Assembly: GCA_017478485.1 (NCBI GenBank)
Contig: JAFVDI010000031.1
Coordinates: 248,001-312,000 of the forward strand
Direction: 5' to 3'
Source of the DNA: Clostridiales bacterium
GTDB lineage: Bacteria > Bacillota > Clostridia > Saccharofermentanales > Saccharofermentanaceae
Length of the DNA: 64,000 bases
Shown here: positions 1 to 9,514 of the stretch, piece after piece
Numbering within the stretch: position 1 is the first letter of the stretch
Layout of the letters: each line of letters begins with the position of its first letter
Made by a program: the position numbers and the translations under genes
The notes under the pieces: generated by a model
Seen by the model: only the letters and a program-made list of their open reading frames with translations
Database searches by the model: none
Told to the model about the DNA's origin: nothing

Positions 1-1
1 T

Positions 2-883
2 ACCGGCAAGCCGAAGTATGTTCAGTATGAACTCGGCATTTCCTCAAACATATATAAAAGTCCGATCATCTGTTATGAGAAAGTCCTTACTTCCGTTTTC
101 GACGGTGATGAGATAAAGATAGTCACACTTCTTGATATTAAAGAGGGAAACGGATCGATCTCATGTCCGGGCGCAAAAGAAGGCGAAATGGATGAAGTGG
201 TGCTCGACGATGAACATCTCCCCGCACTCAGCATCTACGGCAAGCTCACCAAATATGCGGATTTTGTCGTTCTCCTGAGGGAGATCAGACACTGGTTCTT
301 TTGCAGTTTTTCATCAGAAGAACAAAGCTCATATTTCAATGACGGCGGAGCTCCCGGCGGCCACAAGCACCTGAACAGCTCAGGTTCAAATGTAGGCAAC
401 GTTCTCGAATACATGAAGATGAGAGACGAGGCTGAATATGAAAAGATAGTTTCTGAAATAAAGGCCAAGATCCCCACGATGAAGCATAAGAAGAACCTTC
501 CGGAAGTCCTGAGGGAAAGCCCGGACAAACTCTTCTTGTATCTGCTCCTTCTGCGTGACGGCGCTCCGAGGTCGACCATCTTTATAGAGACTCCCGACAA
601 GGATCTTTACCATGACATGGTCGATGTCCTTGCGGACGAGATGAGATCTTATACTCTCAAGAACGGATACTGCCAGATTATCTTTTCGACGCACAATCCG
701 TACATTATCGAGACATTGTCTCCTAAGGAAGTCTGGATCTTTGAGAGATCTTTCGAAAAAGCCTCCGGTGATGTCAACATAAGGTGCGCAGGCGACGATC
801 CGCTCGTTTGCGAGCTGTTCAGGCAGGGTGTCGGAATGGGCGCCATCTGGTATGCGGGACACCTGGATTCAGATACGGAATGA
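2..883 (+). CDS. AAA family ATPase, C-terminal part (5' end outside window)
   Basis: The reading frame is open from the first bases, so the gene starts upstream of the window; an internal ATG at 188 is not taken as the start. The visible 293 residues are the C-terminal part of an SMC/RecF-like AAA ATPase of the AAA_21/OLD type. The segment IIFSTHNPYIIETL is the switch-histidine region following the Walker B strand in this class, and it is followed by a short beta-rich tail. Walker A must lie outside the window. The next gene starts 13 bases after the stop and encodes a Toprim-like protein. ATPase plus Toprim-like partner is a layout common in anti-phage and stress nucleases (OLD, PARIS and similar). 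The defence role is inference. Confidence 0.7.
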   Translation, partial: TGKPKYVQYELGISSNIYKSPIICYEKVLTSVFDGDEIKIVTLLDIKEGNGSISCPGAKEGEMDEVVLDDEHLPALSIYGKLTKYADFVVLLREIRHWFFCSFSSEEQSSYFNDGGAPGGHKHLNSSGSNVGNVLEYMKMRDEAEYEKIVSEIKAKIPTMKHKKNLPEVLRESPDKLFLYLLLLRDGAPRSTIFIETPDKDLYHDMVDVLADEMRSYTLKNGYCQIIFSTHNPYIIETLSPKEVWIFERSFEKASGDVNIRCAGDDPLVCELFRQGVGMGAIWYAGHLDSDTE

Positions 884-896
884 CGGGAATCGAAAA

Positions 897-1577
897 ATGC
901 TGATAGAGATACTTTCAGAAGACAAATCGGGAGCAGTCGTAGTAGAGCGTCAGGTTGAACGCATCTGCGACACAGAAGGAACAAAAGCGCAGATCAATGT
1001 CAGACCGCACCGCGGATGCGGAAGCCTGCCTAAGGACCCGGAATCCAAACCACCGAAGTTTGCCAGTTCTCTTCTTGACCTTCTTCCCGCAAAGCTCCGC
1101 GCTTATAACAACGTTTACAGGGGAAAGGAAGTTATCCTGATAGTAACGATGGATTCCGACAATAACGATCCTGAAGCTCTCAGGAAAGAACTTTATGAAG
1201 CGGCCAGGAAGTATGCACCCGACATAAGGAGCGTTGTCGGCATAAGCACCGAAGAGATCGAAGCCTGGATGCTCGGTGACAGGGAAGCCGTAATGGAGGC
1301 ATATCCCGGCTGCAACAGGAAAGTCCTCGATGAGTATGAACAGGATTCTGTCTGCGGCACATGGGAAGTCCTTTGCCGCGCTATAAGCGAGAACGCCGAT
1401 AAGCTCATAGACATCGGATATCCCGCCATCGGCCACTACAAGGCAAGGTGGGCTGAAGACATTTCCAGGTTCATGCAGCCGCAGCGCAACATCTCGCCGA
1501 GCTTCAACACGTTCAGGATGGCGCTGGTCACGGCGCTTAAGAATCCCGTTCCGATCTACAGGAAGCGCTCTTTCTGA
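897..1577 (+). CDS. DUF4276-like / Toprim-fold protein paired with the ATPase
   Basis: 226 residues. The start is placed at ATG 897, just after the ATPase stop; an in-frame ATG at 828 would overlap the ATPase by more than 50 bases. The protein begins MLIEILSEDKSG, followed by a DSDNND acidic motif near residue 87 and EEIEAWMLGD about 37 residues later. This Glu / DxD / Glu pattern resembles Toprim-like DUF4276 and RloB-type proteins, which usually sit beside AAA ATPases and are candidate metal-dependent nucleases. Its stop overlaps the start of hemW by one base (TGATG), so translation is probably coupled. Family assignment is by eye and moderate; biochemical activity is unknown. Confidence 0.6.
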   Translation: MLIEILSEDKSGAVVVERQVERICDTEGTKAQINVRPHRGCGSLPKDPESKPPKFASSLLDLLPAKLRAYNNVYRGKEVILIVTMDSDNNDPEALRKELYEAARKYAPDIRSVVGISTEEIEAWMLGDREAVMEAYPGCNRKVLDEYEQDSVCGTWEVLCRAISENADKLIDIGYPAIGHYKARWAEDISRFMQPQRNISPSFNTFRMALVTALKNPVPIYRKRSF

Positions 1578-2779
1578 TGGGCAGACACATCTATGTCCAC
1601 AATCCCTTCTGCGTCCGCAAGTGTCCTTACTGCGGATTCTTTTCGGTGACAGACAGATCACTTGCCGAAAAGTATTATGAAGCAGCCGTCAGAGAGGCTT
1701 TGTTCTGGGCGGAGTATGACAAAAGCTATGTTTCGCCTGAAGACAAAGGTCCTGACACCGTCTATTTCGGAGGCGGCACCCCTTCATGCGTTCCCGAAAA
1801 ATATATATGCGGACTTTTGGAGACGATTATCAGTGCTTTCGGTATCGGAAGTGACGTCGAGATAACTTTGGAAGTAAATCCCGCATCATTTACTTTGGAA
1901 AAAGGCAGATCTTACACTAAGAGCGGCTTTAACCGCCTGTCCATGGGGATCCAGTCCCTCGATGACGGCGTACTTAAGACATTGGGCCGGCTTCACGATT
2001 CGGAAGGCGCGCTTAAAGCGCTGGACGCTGCTTTTGAAGCGGGATTCAGGAACATATCCGCAGACTTCATTACAGGTGTTCCGGGCCAGAGCGTGGAAGG
2101 CATCTTAAAAGATCTTCAAAAGGTCCTTGATAAAGGCGTTAAGCATATAAGCACATATTCGCTCATGATCGAGGAGGACACGCCTTTTTACGATAAGTAC
2201 AGTGATACTATTGAAGACCTTGTGTCTCCTGATACGGAACGCTCTATGTACCACGAGGTGCGCCGTTTCCTGAATGAAAAGGGAATAGTCCCTTATGAAA
2301 TATCCAACAGTGCGTTGCCCGGATTTGAGAGCAGGCATAACACGGCATACTGGGACGGGTGCGATTATTATGCGGTAGGCGCAGGCGCTCACGGGTTCCT
2401 TAATTCCGTGAGGTTCGGACACGATGAGGAAATAGAGTCTTATATTTCTTCTGCATTTAAGATAAACAGGGATGAAGTCAATAAGCTCCTCGGAACCGAA
2501 GGTGAGAAGCATGACCATATAGACGGTTTTATATATTTTGAAGAAAGGCTTACCCAAAACGACAGGATGAGGGAATATCCTTTCTTAAAGCTTCGGACAT
2601 CCAAAGGAATAGACAAAGAAGAGTTCAAGCAGCGCTTCGGCAGGGACTTTGAAGAAGTTTACCGGGAAGAGCTCAGGTCCAATATCGAAAAGGGATACCT
2701 TAAGTCAGAAGGACAAAGCATATCTTTGACCAAAAGCGGTCTGGACTTTGCCAATCTCGTCATGGAAGACTTCCTCTGA
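1577..2779 (+). CDS. hemW: HemW-like radical SAM protein (coproporphyrinogen III oxidase-like, heme chaperone family)
   Basis: 400 residues. The N-terminus carries the radical SAM motif CVRKCPYC (CX3CX2C) that binds the [4Fe-4S] cluster, preceded by HNPF. VYFGGGTPS, a glycine-rich SAM-binding segment, follows, and PYEISN comes later, as in HemW/HemN-like proteins. The C-terminal HemN domain is present, so the protein is full length. HemW proteins act in heme trafficking rather than as true HemN oxidases. In many Firmicutes the order is lepA-hemW-hrcA. Here hemW directly precedes hrcA while lepA lies about 12 kb downstream. The start overlaps the preceding Toprim-like gene by one base. Confidence 0.85.
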   Translation: MGRHIYVHNPFCVRKCPYCGFFSVTDRSLAEKYYEAAVREALFWAEYDKSYVSPEDKGPDTVYFGGGTPSCVPEKYICGLLETIISAFGIGSDVEITLEVNPASFTLEKGRSYTKSGFNRLSMGIQSLDDGVLKTLGRLHDSEGALKALDAAFEAGFRNISADFITGVPGQSVEGILKDLQKVLDKGVKHISTYSLMIEEDTPFYDKYSDTIEDLVSPDTERSMYHEVRRFLNEKGIVPYEISNSALPGFESRHNTAYWDGCDYYAVGAGAHGFLNSVRFGHDEEIESYISSAFKINRDEVNKLLGTEGEKHDHIDGFIYFEERLTQNDRMREYPFLKLRTSKGIDKEEFKQRFGRDFEEVYREELRSNIEKGYLKSEGQSISLTKSGLDFANLVMEDFL

Positions 2780-2797
2780 TGCCTTGATTCAGGGCAT
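2779..2797 (+). terminator. Short stem-loop after hemW
   Basis: ATGCCTTG (2779-2786) can pair with CAGGGCAT (2790-2797) around an ATT loop, with one G-U pair. There is no long T-tract behind it, so it may be a weak terminator or an mRNA-end structure separating hemW from the heat-shock operon. Confidence 0.3.
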
Positions 2798-2832
2798 TTG
2801 ACGATTCACTATATTCTGCCCCATTTTACCAT

Positions 2833-2861
2833 TTGACTATTTTTGACTTTGATAGTATATT
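2833..2861 (+). promoter_or_regulatory. Sigma-A type promoter of the hrcA heat-shock operon
   Basis: A -35 box TTGACT (2833-2838) and a -10 box TATATT (2856-2861) are separated by exactly 17 bases. The CIRCE operator starts 4 bases downstream, so it covers the transcription start. Confidence 0.85.
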
Positions 2862-2865
2862 GATG

Positions 2866-2892
2866 TTGGCACTCAGAAGAGCCGAGTGCTAA
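2866..2892 (+). promoter_or_regulatory. CIRCE operator (HrcA binding site)
   Basis: TTGGCACTC (2866-2874), nine bases, then GAGTGCTAA (2884-2892). This matches the CIRCE consensus TTAGCACTC-N9-GAGTGCTAA with one change, A to G at position 3 of the left arm. It lies between the promoter and hrcA, so HrcA is expected to repress its own operon. Confidence 0.95.
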
Positions 2893-2916
2893 TCGTACAG
2901 AAAGGGAGCAGATCAG

Positions 2917-3969
2917 ATGGAACTTGATGATCGTAAAAAGAGAGTACTTCAAGCCATAGTTGATGATTATGTAGCCACTAATGAGCCTGTCGGTTCTAAG
3001 TCGCTCATCGAGCGTCACAACTTCCAGGTCAGCTCCGCCACGCTGAGAAATGACATGGCAGAACTCGAGAGGCTCGGCTTCATTGAGAAACCCCATACTT
3101 CAGCCGGACGCATTCCTTCCGACCTCGGCTACCGTGAATATGTCGATTCCCTAATGAAGATCGATACGCTCACACAGAAGGAGCAGCAGGAGATCGAATC
3201 CAACATCTCCGGCACGGTCGATGAGGCGGCAGATCTTATTAAGAGTGCTACTCATACTCTCTCCGAAGCAACAGGATTCATTTCGCTTTCGATGAGCCCC
3301 AGGCTTCAGAAGAGCTTTCTCAAGCAGATAAAGATCCTCATGATCGAGCCCGGCAAGGCACTTGTCGTACTTGTTCTTTCGGCAGGCGTTGTTAAGGACA
3401 AGATCGTCAGGATCCCGAATTTCATTACCGATGAGCAGATGATCAAGATCTCGGGCGCAATTGAGAAGAACCTCACGGGCAAGCCCCTTGATGAGATCAC
3501 TCTTGTAACGGTCGAGACTGCGGCTAAAGATACCGAGATCCCTTCAGGCATCTTAAGACAGGTCCTTTATGAGGCATATACGGCCATCAAGCAGGCAGAC
3601 CAGCTGAGCATATATCTCGAAGGTGAGCACAAGATGCTCGCTTTCCCGGATTTCAGTTCGATGGGAAGAGCAAGAGATCTTTTAGGAACGCTTTCCGATT
3701 CCGGCATGGTAGCAGGTTATGTCAATGAGATGGAGAATCAGGCTCAGGTAAGCGGCAAGAAGGATTCCTACATGATCAGGATCGGTCAGGAGATCACGCT
3801 CGAAGGCCTCGATGACTGCAGCTTCATTACGGCAACCTACAACATGGGTGATACTGTCTCAGGCAACATAGGCGTCATCGGACCCAAGCGAATGGATTAT
3901 TCGAGAGTCATCTCAAAGATGGATTTCGTAAAGAAGAAACTTAACGAAGAGCTTAAGAAGCTCACTTGA
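2917..3969 (+). CDS. hrcA: Heat-inducible transcription repressor HrcA
   Basis: 350 residues, the usual HrcA length. An N-terminal winged helix-turn-helix (about 1-75, with SSATLRNDMAELE as recognition region and HTSAGRIPSDLGYREYVD) is followed by the GAF-like dimerisation domain. HrcA binds CIRCE and represses chaperone genes until GroEL is titrated by unfolded protein. A CIRCE copy lies 25 bases upstream of this start. The ribosome binding site AAAGGGAG is well placed. It is the first gene of the hrcA-grpE-clpP-dnaK-dnaJ-prmA cluster. Confidence 0.96.
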   Translation: MELDDRKKRVLQAIVDDYVATNEPVGSKSLIERHNFQVSSATLRNDMAELERLGFIEKPHTSAGRIPSDLGYREYVDSLMKIDTLTQKEQQEIESNISGTVDEAADLIKSATHTLSEATGFISLSMSPRLQKSFLKQIKILMIEPGKALVVLVLSAGVVKDKIVRIPNFITDEQMIKISGAIEKNLTGKPLDEITLVTVETAAKDTEIPSGILRQVLYEAYTAIKQADQLSIYLEGEHKMLAFPDFSSMGRARDLLGTLSDSGMVAGYVNEMENQAQVSGKKDSYMIRIGQEITLEGLDDCSFITATYNMGDTVSGNIGVIGPKRMDYSRVISKMDFVKKKLNEELKKLT

Positions 3970-4004
3970 TAAATAGAGATAAATAAATGAAAGGATAAGC
4001 AAGG

Positions 4005-4607
4005 ATGGAAGAAAACAAAGACGAAGAGATCCTGAACGGGCAGGAGGAAGAGACTGCAGAAGAAGCTTCCGCGGAAGAGGCTGTTTCCGAAAACGAAGAG
4101 ACAGAGGAAACAGCTGAAGAAACATCAGAGACTGATGAAAGTGCAGAAGCAGAAGAAGCAGCCGAAGACTCCGGCAAGCAGGATGAACTCGAGAAGCGCT
4201 ACATGAGCCTGTATGCCGAATACGACAATTACAGGAAGCGCACACAGAAAGAGAAGGAAAGCCTTTATGCCGATGCGGTAGCTGATGTCACAAAGGAATT
4301 CCTCGCAGTTATCGATAATATCGGCCGTGCAGTTGAAACTGCAAAGAGCGCCGACGAGCATTCGATAGACAAGGTCGTTGAAGGCATTGAGCTCCTGGGC
4401 AGACAGGCAGGAGACATCCTTACCAAGATAGGCGTTGAAGAGATCAAGGCCGAGCGCGGTGAGAAGTTTGATCCCAATCTTCATGAAGCGGTAATGCACG
4501 TTGAGGATGATGACCTTGGAGAACAGGAAATAGCAATGGTTTTCACCAAAGGCTATTTGTACAAAGGCAAAGTGATCAGACACGCTGTTGTCCAGGTTGC
4601 AAACTGA
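4005..4607 (+). CDS. grpE: Nucleotide exchange factor GrpE
   Basis: 200 residues. The first 65 or so residues are very acidic (Glu-rich, likely disordered). A long helix follows ([20 protein letters not shown]) with the GrpE signature, and then a C-terminal beta domain with [10 protein letters not shown]. GrpE dimers release ADP from DnaK. The gene sits 35 bases after hrcA, in the CIRCE-controlled operon, with an AAGGA-type ribosome binding site. Confidence 0.95.
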   Translation: MEENKDEEILNGQEEETAEEASAEEAVSENEETEETAEETSETDESAEAEEAAEDSGKQDELEKRYMSLYAEYDNYRKRTQKEKESLYADAVADVTKEFLAVIDNIGRAVETAKSADEHSIDKVVEGIELLGRQAGDILTKIGVEEIKAERGEKFDPNLHEAVMHVEDDDLGEQEIAMVFTKGYLYKGKVIRHAVVQVAN

Positions 4608-4638
4608 TCCAGTTAATAAACACAAAGGAGATAAAACA

Positions 4639-5241
4639 ATGGATTTAATCAGATCAAGTCTAGTCCCTACGGTAATCGAGACTACAGGCCGCGGCGAGCG
4701 CGCTTATGACATCTATTCCAGACTTCTCAAAGAGAGGATCGTAATCCTTTCAGAAGAAGTTAACCATGTAACTGCAAGCCTTATTACGGCTCAGCTTCTC
4801 TTCCTCGAAGCAGAGGATCCCGAGAAGGATATCCAGTTCTACATCAACAGCCCCGGAGGATCCGTTTCCGACGGTCTCATGATCTATGACACCATGAAGC
4901 TCATCAAGCCTGACGTTCAGACGATCTGCATGGGTATGGCAGCTTCCATGGGTTCAGTTCTCCTTTCAGCAGGCACAAAGGGCAAGAGATGCATCCTGCC
5001 TAATGCTGAGGTAATGATCCACCAGCCTTTGGGCGGCGCACAGGGCCAGGCTACAGAGATCCTCATCGCTGCAGACCACATTAAGGACACCAGAAAGCGT
5101 CTCAACCAGATCCTGGCTGACAACTGCGGCAAGGATTTAGAGACATTGATGAACGATACGGACAGAGATCACTGGATGACAGCCCAGGAAGCTCTCGAAT
5201 ACGGTATCGTCGATAAGATTCTTGAAAGCAAGAAAGCATAA
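4639..5241 (+). CDS. clpP: ATP-dependent Clp protease proteolytic subunit ClpP
   Basis: 200 residues. The start is at ATG 4639 behind AAAGGAG; an earlier in-frame ATG at 4588 lies inside grpE and has no good ribosome binding site. The catalytic triad is visible: Ser103 (GMAASMGS), His128 (VMIHQP) and Asp177 (DTDRDHWM), with E. coli-like spacing. ClpP forms the 14-subunit chamber fed by ClpX/ClpC-type ATPases. Its position between grpE and dnaK is unusual, since clpP normally sits alone or next to tig/clpX. This placement puts ClpP under HrcA/CIRCE control. No Clp ATPase gene is in the window. Confidence 0.95.
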   Translation: MDLIRSSLVPTVIETTGRGERAYDIYSRLLKERIVILSEEVNHVTASLITAQLLFLEAEDPEKDIQFYINSPGGSVSDGLMIYDTMKLIKPDVQTICMGMAASMGSVLLSAGTKGKRCILPNAEVMIHQPLGGAQGQATEILIAADHIKDTRKRLNQILADNCGKDLETLMNDTDRDHWMTAQEALEYGIVDKILESKKA

Positions 5242-5262
5242 AATAAGGGAGGATAAATTCAT

Positions 5263-7110
5263 ATGGCAAAAGTAATAGGTATTGACCTCGGTACGACGAA
5301 TTCGTGCGTAGCGGTTATGGAAGGTTCGGAGACAGTAGTTATCCCGAATCCCGAAGGAAACAGAACTACTCCTTCAGTAGTCGGTTTCACAAAGGCTGGC
5401 GAGCGTCTCATTGGCCAGGTTGCAAAGAGACAGGCAGTCACAAACCCTGAAAGAACGATCTCATCCATCAAGCGTGAGATGGGTTCCGACTACAAGGTAA
5501 TCATTGACGAAAAGCAGTACACACCTCAGGAGATCTCCGCAATGATCCTCTCCAAGCTCAAGAGCGATGCAGAGGCATATCTCGGAACTCCCGTTACACA
5601 GGCTGTTATCACTGTTCCTGCATACTTCACTGACTCTCAGCGTCAGGCAACAAAGGACGCAGGCCGTATTGCAGGCCTCGAGGTATTGAGGATCATCAAC
5701 GAGCCTACTGCAGCATCACTTGCATACGGTCTCGATAAGGAAACTGATCAGAAGATCCTCGTATTCGACCTTGGCGGCGGTACGTTCGATGTTTCCATCC
5801 TCGACATCAGCGACGGCGTTTTCGAGGTTCTTGCAACAGCAGGCAACAACAGACTCGGCGGTGACGACTTCGATAACAAGATCGTTGACTACCTTGTTGA
5901 TTCATTCAAGTCAAGCGACGGTGTTGACCTCAGAACAGACCGTATGGCAATGCAGAGACTCAGAGAAGCAGCAGAGAAGGCCAAGATCGAGCTTTCCGGC
6001 GTTACATCTTCTGCTATCAATCTGCCTTACATCACAGCTGACGCAACCGGTCCTAAGCATCTCGACATCACTCTCACAAGAGCTAAGTTCGATGAGCTTA
6101 CAGCTGACCTCGTTCAGAAGACAATGGATCCCGTTAAGCGCGCAATGAGCGACGCCGGCGTTACACCTTCCGACATCGACAAGATCCTCCTCGTAGGCGG
6201 TTCCACAAGAATCCCCGCGGTTCAGGATGCAGTTAAGAACTATTTCGGCAAGGATCCTTTCAAGGGCATCAACCCTGACGAGTGCGTTGCCATCGGCGCA
6301 GCTATCCAGGCAGCAGTTCTCACAGGCGACGTTAAGGGACTCCTTCTCCTCGACGTTACACCTCTCTCTCTCGGTATCGAGACAATGGGCGGTGTCTGCA
6401 CAAAGATGATCGAGCGTAACACAACGATCCCTACAAAGAAGAGCCAGATCTTCTCAACTGCAGCTGACGGTCAGACACAGGTTGAGGTCCACGTACTCCA
6501 GGGCGAGCGTGAGATGGCTGCTTACAACAAGACACTCGGCAACTTCATCCTTGACGGTATCGCACCCGCACCCCGCGGAGTTCCGCAGATCGAAGTTACA
6601 TTCGATATCGATGCAAACGGTATCGTTAACGTAAGCGCTAAGGATAAGGGCACAGGCCGTGAGCAGAAGATCACGATCCAGTCTTCTTCCAACATGAGTG
6701 AGGAAGATATCCAGAAGGCAGTCAAGGAAGCTGAGATGCATGCAGCTGAAGACAAGGCCAACAAGGAGAAGATCGAGGTCAAGAACCAGGCTGAGTCCGC
6801 TGTATATCAGGCTGAGAAGACAATGAAGGATGCAGGCGACAAGCTCACCGATTCCGACAAGCAGCCCGTCAACGATGCTATCGCAAAGCTTAAGGATTCC
6901 ATCGCAAAGGATGACACCGAGGCTATGAAGGCTGATACAGAAGGCCTTACACAGGCAATCTACAAGCTTTCCGAAAAGCTCTACCAGGCAGCAGGCGGCG
7001 CAGCAGGTGCAGCCGGCGGCCCTCAGGGACAGCCCGGTCCTCAGGACTACGCAGGCTACGGTGATGCAGGAGCTCAGGACGGCCCCAAGAGCGCAGGCGG
7101 AGACTTCTGA
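5263..7110 (+). CDS. dnaK: Chaperone protein DnaK (Hsp70)
   Basis: 615 residues. The ATPase domain starts with [26 protein letters not shown] and [14 protein letters not shown] follow, and then the [11 protein letters not shown] linker region to the peptide-binding domain. The tail is Gly/Ala/Gln-rich and ends in GGDF rather than the EEVD-like ends of other Hsp70s. The ribosome binding site GGGAGG precedes the ATG. DnaK works with the co-encoded GrpE and DnaJ. The codon use is the most biased in the region, as expected for an abundant protein. Confidence 0.98.
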   Translation: MAKVIGIDLGTTNSCVAVMEGSETVVIPNPEGNRTTPSVVGFTKAGERLIGQVAKRQAVTNPERTISSIKREMGSDYKVIIDEKQYTPQEISAMILSKLKSDAEAYLGTPVTQAVITVPAYFTDSQRQATKDAGRIAGLEVLRIINEPTAASLAYGLDKETDQKILVFDLGGGTFDVSILDISDGVFEVLATAGNNRLGGDDFDNKIVDYLVDSFKSSDGVDLRTDRMAMQRLREAAEKAKIELSGVTSSAINLPYITADATGPKHLDITLTRAKFDELTADLVQKTMDPVKRAMSDAGVTPSDIDKILLVGGSTRIPAVQDAVKNYFGKDPFKGINPDECVAIGAAIQAAVLTGDVKGLLLLDVTPLSLGIETMGGVCTKMIERNTTIPTKKSQIFSTAADGQTQVEVHVLQGEREMAAYNKTLGNFILDGIAPAPRGVPQIEVTFDIDANGIVNVSAKDKGTGREQKITIQSSSNMSEEDIQKAVKEAEMHAAEDKANKEKIEVKNQAESAVYQAEKTMKDAGDKLTDSDKQPVNDAIAKLKDSIAKDDTEAMKADTEGLTQAIYKLSEKLYQAAGGAAGAAGGPQGQPGPQDYAGYGDAGAQDGPKSAGGDF

Positions 7111-7134
7111 TCCAATTAAAAACTGATACAATAG

Positions 7135-7165
7135 TCCGGCACTTCCGTTTTTCGGATGTGCCGGA
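7135..7165 (+). repeat. Stem-loop between dnaK and dnaJ
   Basis: TCCGGCAC (7135-7142) pairs with GTGCCGGA (7158-7165). An inner stem of four pairs continues past one T-T mismatch, and the loop is TTTTT. No T-tract follows, so this looks more like an RNA processing or stabilising hairpin, or an attenuator, than a full terminator. Confidence 0.65.
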
Positions 7166-7211
7166 TATATCTGTATTGAGAACGTGAATACAAGAACGGA
7201 GGGGTTCCTCT

Positions 7212-8342
7212 TTGGCTAGAGATTATTATGAGGTCCTCGGAGTAGATAAGAATGCTTCCGATGACGAGATAAAGAAGGCTTTCAGACAGCAGGCCAAGAA
7301 ATATCACCCGGACTTACATCCCGGTGATAAGGAGGCCGAGGCTAAATTCAAGGAAGTCAATGAAGCCTATTCGGTCCTGTCTGATCCTGACAAGAAATCA
7401 AAATACGACAGATTCGGCCATGCAGGCGTCGATCCGAACGAATTCGGCGGCGGTGGCGGATACGGCGCCTACGATGTTGATCTGGGCGATCTGTTCAGCA
7501 GTATCTTCGGAGGCGGATTCGGAGGCGGATCTTCCCGCAGAAGGAACGGCCCGCAGAAGGGCTCCGATCTCAAGTACAACATGTCTCTTGATTTCATGGA
7601 GGCTGCTTTCGGAGTCGAAAAAGACATTCAGATAACCAAAGAAGATCTCTGTAAAGCCTGTAACGGCTCGGGCGCACAGCCCGGCACTACGCCTGAGACA
7701 TGTCCCACATGCCGCGGCGCAGGACGCGTTCAGCAGCAGACACAGACTCTTTTCGGCATGACGATGGTAACAAAGACCTGCTCCACCTGCGGCGGAAGGG
7801 GAACGGTCATTAAAACTCCCTGCACACAGTGCCGCGGAAGAGGAAGACTCAAGACATCCAAGATGCTTCACATCAAGATCCCCGCAGGCGTTGATACCGG
7901 CGATCTTCTTCCGATCAAGGGAGAGGGCGAGCCCGGAACAAACGGCGGCCCTTACGGTGATCTTTACATCGAATTCCGTGTCAGGAGCCATGACGTATTC
8001 AGAAGGGAAGGCACCAACACATTCTGTGATGTGCCCATTACCTATGCACAGGCTGCTTTGGGAGGCGAGATCGAAGTCCCCACCATTTACGGCAAGGAGA
8101 AGTTCAACCTCAAGGAAGGCACGCAGCCCGGTGATATCAGCATCTTAAGGGGCCGCGGAATACCGAACAAGTCGAACCCGAACATGAAGGGAGACCACAC
8201 TCTCAAATTCTATATCGAGGTTCCCACGGGACTTTCTCGCGAGCAGAAACAGCTCCTTATGCAGTTCAACAACACTCTGACGGACAGGAATTACACCAAG
8301 AGGTCGCAGTTCTTCCAGAAGATCAAGAATATTTTTAAGTGA
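7212..8342 (+). CDS. dnaJ: Chaperone protein DnaJ (Hsp40)
   Basis: 376 residues, starting with TTG behind CGGAGGGG. The N-terminal J domain has the HPD motif (YHPDLHPGD). A Gly/Phe-rich linker follows, then four CXXCXGXG zinc-binding repeats ([32 protein letters not shown]) and the C-terminal substrate-binding domains. This is therefore a type I DnaJ. It stimulates DnaK ATP hydrolysis and delivers substrates. It is separated from dnaK by 101 bases containing a hairpin but no visible second promoter. Confidence 0.98.
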   Translation: MARDYYEVLGVDKNASDDEIKKAFRQQAKKYHPDLHPGDKEAEAKFKEVNEAYSVLSDPDKKSKYDRFGHAGVDPNEFGGGGGYGAYDVDLGDLFSSIFGGGFGGGSSRRRNGPQKGSDLKYNMSLDFMEAAFGVEKDIQITKEDLCKACNGSGAQPGTTPETCPTCRGAGRVQQQTQTLFGMTMVTKTCSTCGGRGTVIKTPCTQCRGRGRLKTSKMLHIKIPAGVDTGDLLPIKGEGEPGTNGGPYGDLYIEFRVRSHDVFRREGTNTFCDVPITYAQAALGGEIEVPTIYGKEKFNLKEGTQPGDISILRGRGIPNKSNPNMKGDHTLKFYIEVPTGLSREQKQLLMQFNNTLTDRNYTKRSQFFQKIKNIFK

Positions 8343-8347
8343 CGACT

Positions 8348-9370
8348 ATGAGATGGGCAGAGATTACAATCAGAACGACAGAGGAAGCATCTGAAGCTAT
8401 CAGCGAGATGCTTGCACAGGTAGGCTGTGACGGCATTGCGGTAACTGATCCGTATGAGTTCAGGAATACCGTTGAGAACGATCCGCTCAGTTATGCTGAC
8501 GACGGCACGTATAAGTCTTACGGAAGCGACGTCGTCATAAAGTCTTATTTTGCGGAGCTTGATGACGGTTTTGTCAGGATGGGCGCCAAGAACGAGGAGT
8601 TCTTTAATCCTGAAGGCATAGGCACCATCTACGGAAACATATCCGGCAAGACGATGAAGACCGAAGATGCTGTTGAATTCATCAAGTCAAGGCTTGCCGA
8701 CATCGGCGAATTCCTGCCTGTAGGCCAGGGCTTTGAAGGCCTGAAATATGTCAAGGACGAGGACTGGGCAAACAACTGGAAAAAATACTATAAGGAGTTC
8801 AAGATCTCCGACCGTGTTGCGATCTGCCCGTCGTGGCTCGATCCTGATTCCATCGAGGCGGAGCACAAGATAATACTCGATCCGGGTTCCGCATTCGGAA
8901 CCGGTACGCACGAGACCACGTCAATGTGTGCAAAACTGATCGACAAATATCTAAAGAAAGACGGAACTGTCCTGGATCTCGGTACAGGATCAGGAATCCT
9001 TGCGATCATCGCGAAAAAGTTAGGAAGCGGAATTACAGAGGCCATCGACATCGATAAACTCGCCGTTGATGTTGCCCGGGACAACTGCGGCATCAACGGA
9101 TGCAGCGACATCGAGTGCCATACCGGAGAACTTAAGGATGCAAAGCGCAACGACTATGACCTTATCGTCGCAAACATAATTGCTGACATCATTGCCATGA
9201 TCGCAGGCGACATCCCCGAAAGGCTCGCTCAAGGCGGATTGTTCATCTGTTCCGGAATAATCAACACAAAGAAGGACAAGGTGGAGAAGGCCATTGAAGA
9301 GGCAGGCATGGAGATCATCGAGTCAAAGACCGATAATGACTGGATGGCATATGTATGCCGAAGAAGATAA
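8348..9370 (+). CDS. prmA: Ribosomal protein L11 methyltransferase PrmA
   Basis: 340 residues. ATG 8348 gives the family-typical beginning MRWAEI; an in-frame GTG at 8339 that overlaps the dnaJ stop is the alternative. A PrmA-specific N-terminal domain precedes the Rossmann methyltransferase domain with SAM motif VLDLGTGSGILAI and the NIIADII segment. It trimethylates ribosomal protein L11. prmA directly after dnaJ is the usual Firmicutes order. There is no clear ribosome binding site, so expression probably relies on coupling to dnaJ. Confidence 0.94.
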   Translation: MRWAEITIRTTEEASEAISEMLAQVGCDGIAVTDPYEFRNTVENDPLSYADDGTYKSYGSDVVIKSYFAELDDGFVRMGAKNEEFFNPEGIGTIYGNISGKTMKTEDAVEFIKSRLADIGEFLPVGQGFEGLKYVKDEDWANNWKKYYKEFKISDRVAICPSWLDPDSIEAEHKIILDPGSAFGTGTHETTSMCAKLIDKYLKKDGTVLDLGTGSGILAIIAKKLGSGITEAIDIDKLAVDVARDNCGINGCSDIECHTGELKDAKRNDYDLIVANIIADIIAMIAGDIPERLAQGGLFICSGIINTKKDKVEKAIEEAGMEIIESKTDNDWMAYVCRRR

Positions 9371-9406
9371 TTCTGTCATTTGCCATTTTCACCAAACTTG
9401 ATTTGA

Positions 9407-9412
9407 TATAAT
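9407..9412 (+). promoter_or_regulatory. Possible -10 box upstream of the ThiD-like gene
   Basis: A perfect TATAAT at 9407-9412 lies in an AT-rich gap, about 100 bases before the start at 9515. The candidate -35 boxes (TTTTCA at 15 bases, TTGCCA at 21) are poor. Confidence 0.4.
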
Positions 9413-9514
9413 GTGCCCTTTTGCAAGTTGTTAACCAAATCTCCGCATTTTACAATTTAGTTGCCCCCAAAGATTTTGGGTGATTTAGTGGTTTGTTGTG
9501 GGAGCTTGTGGCGC

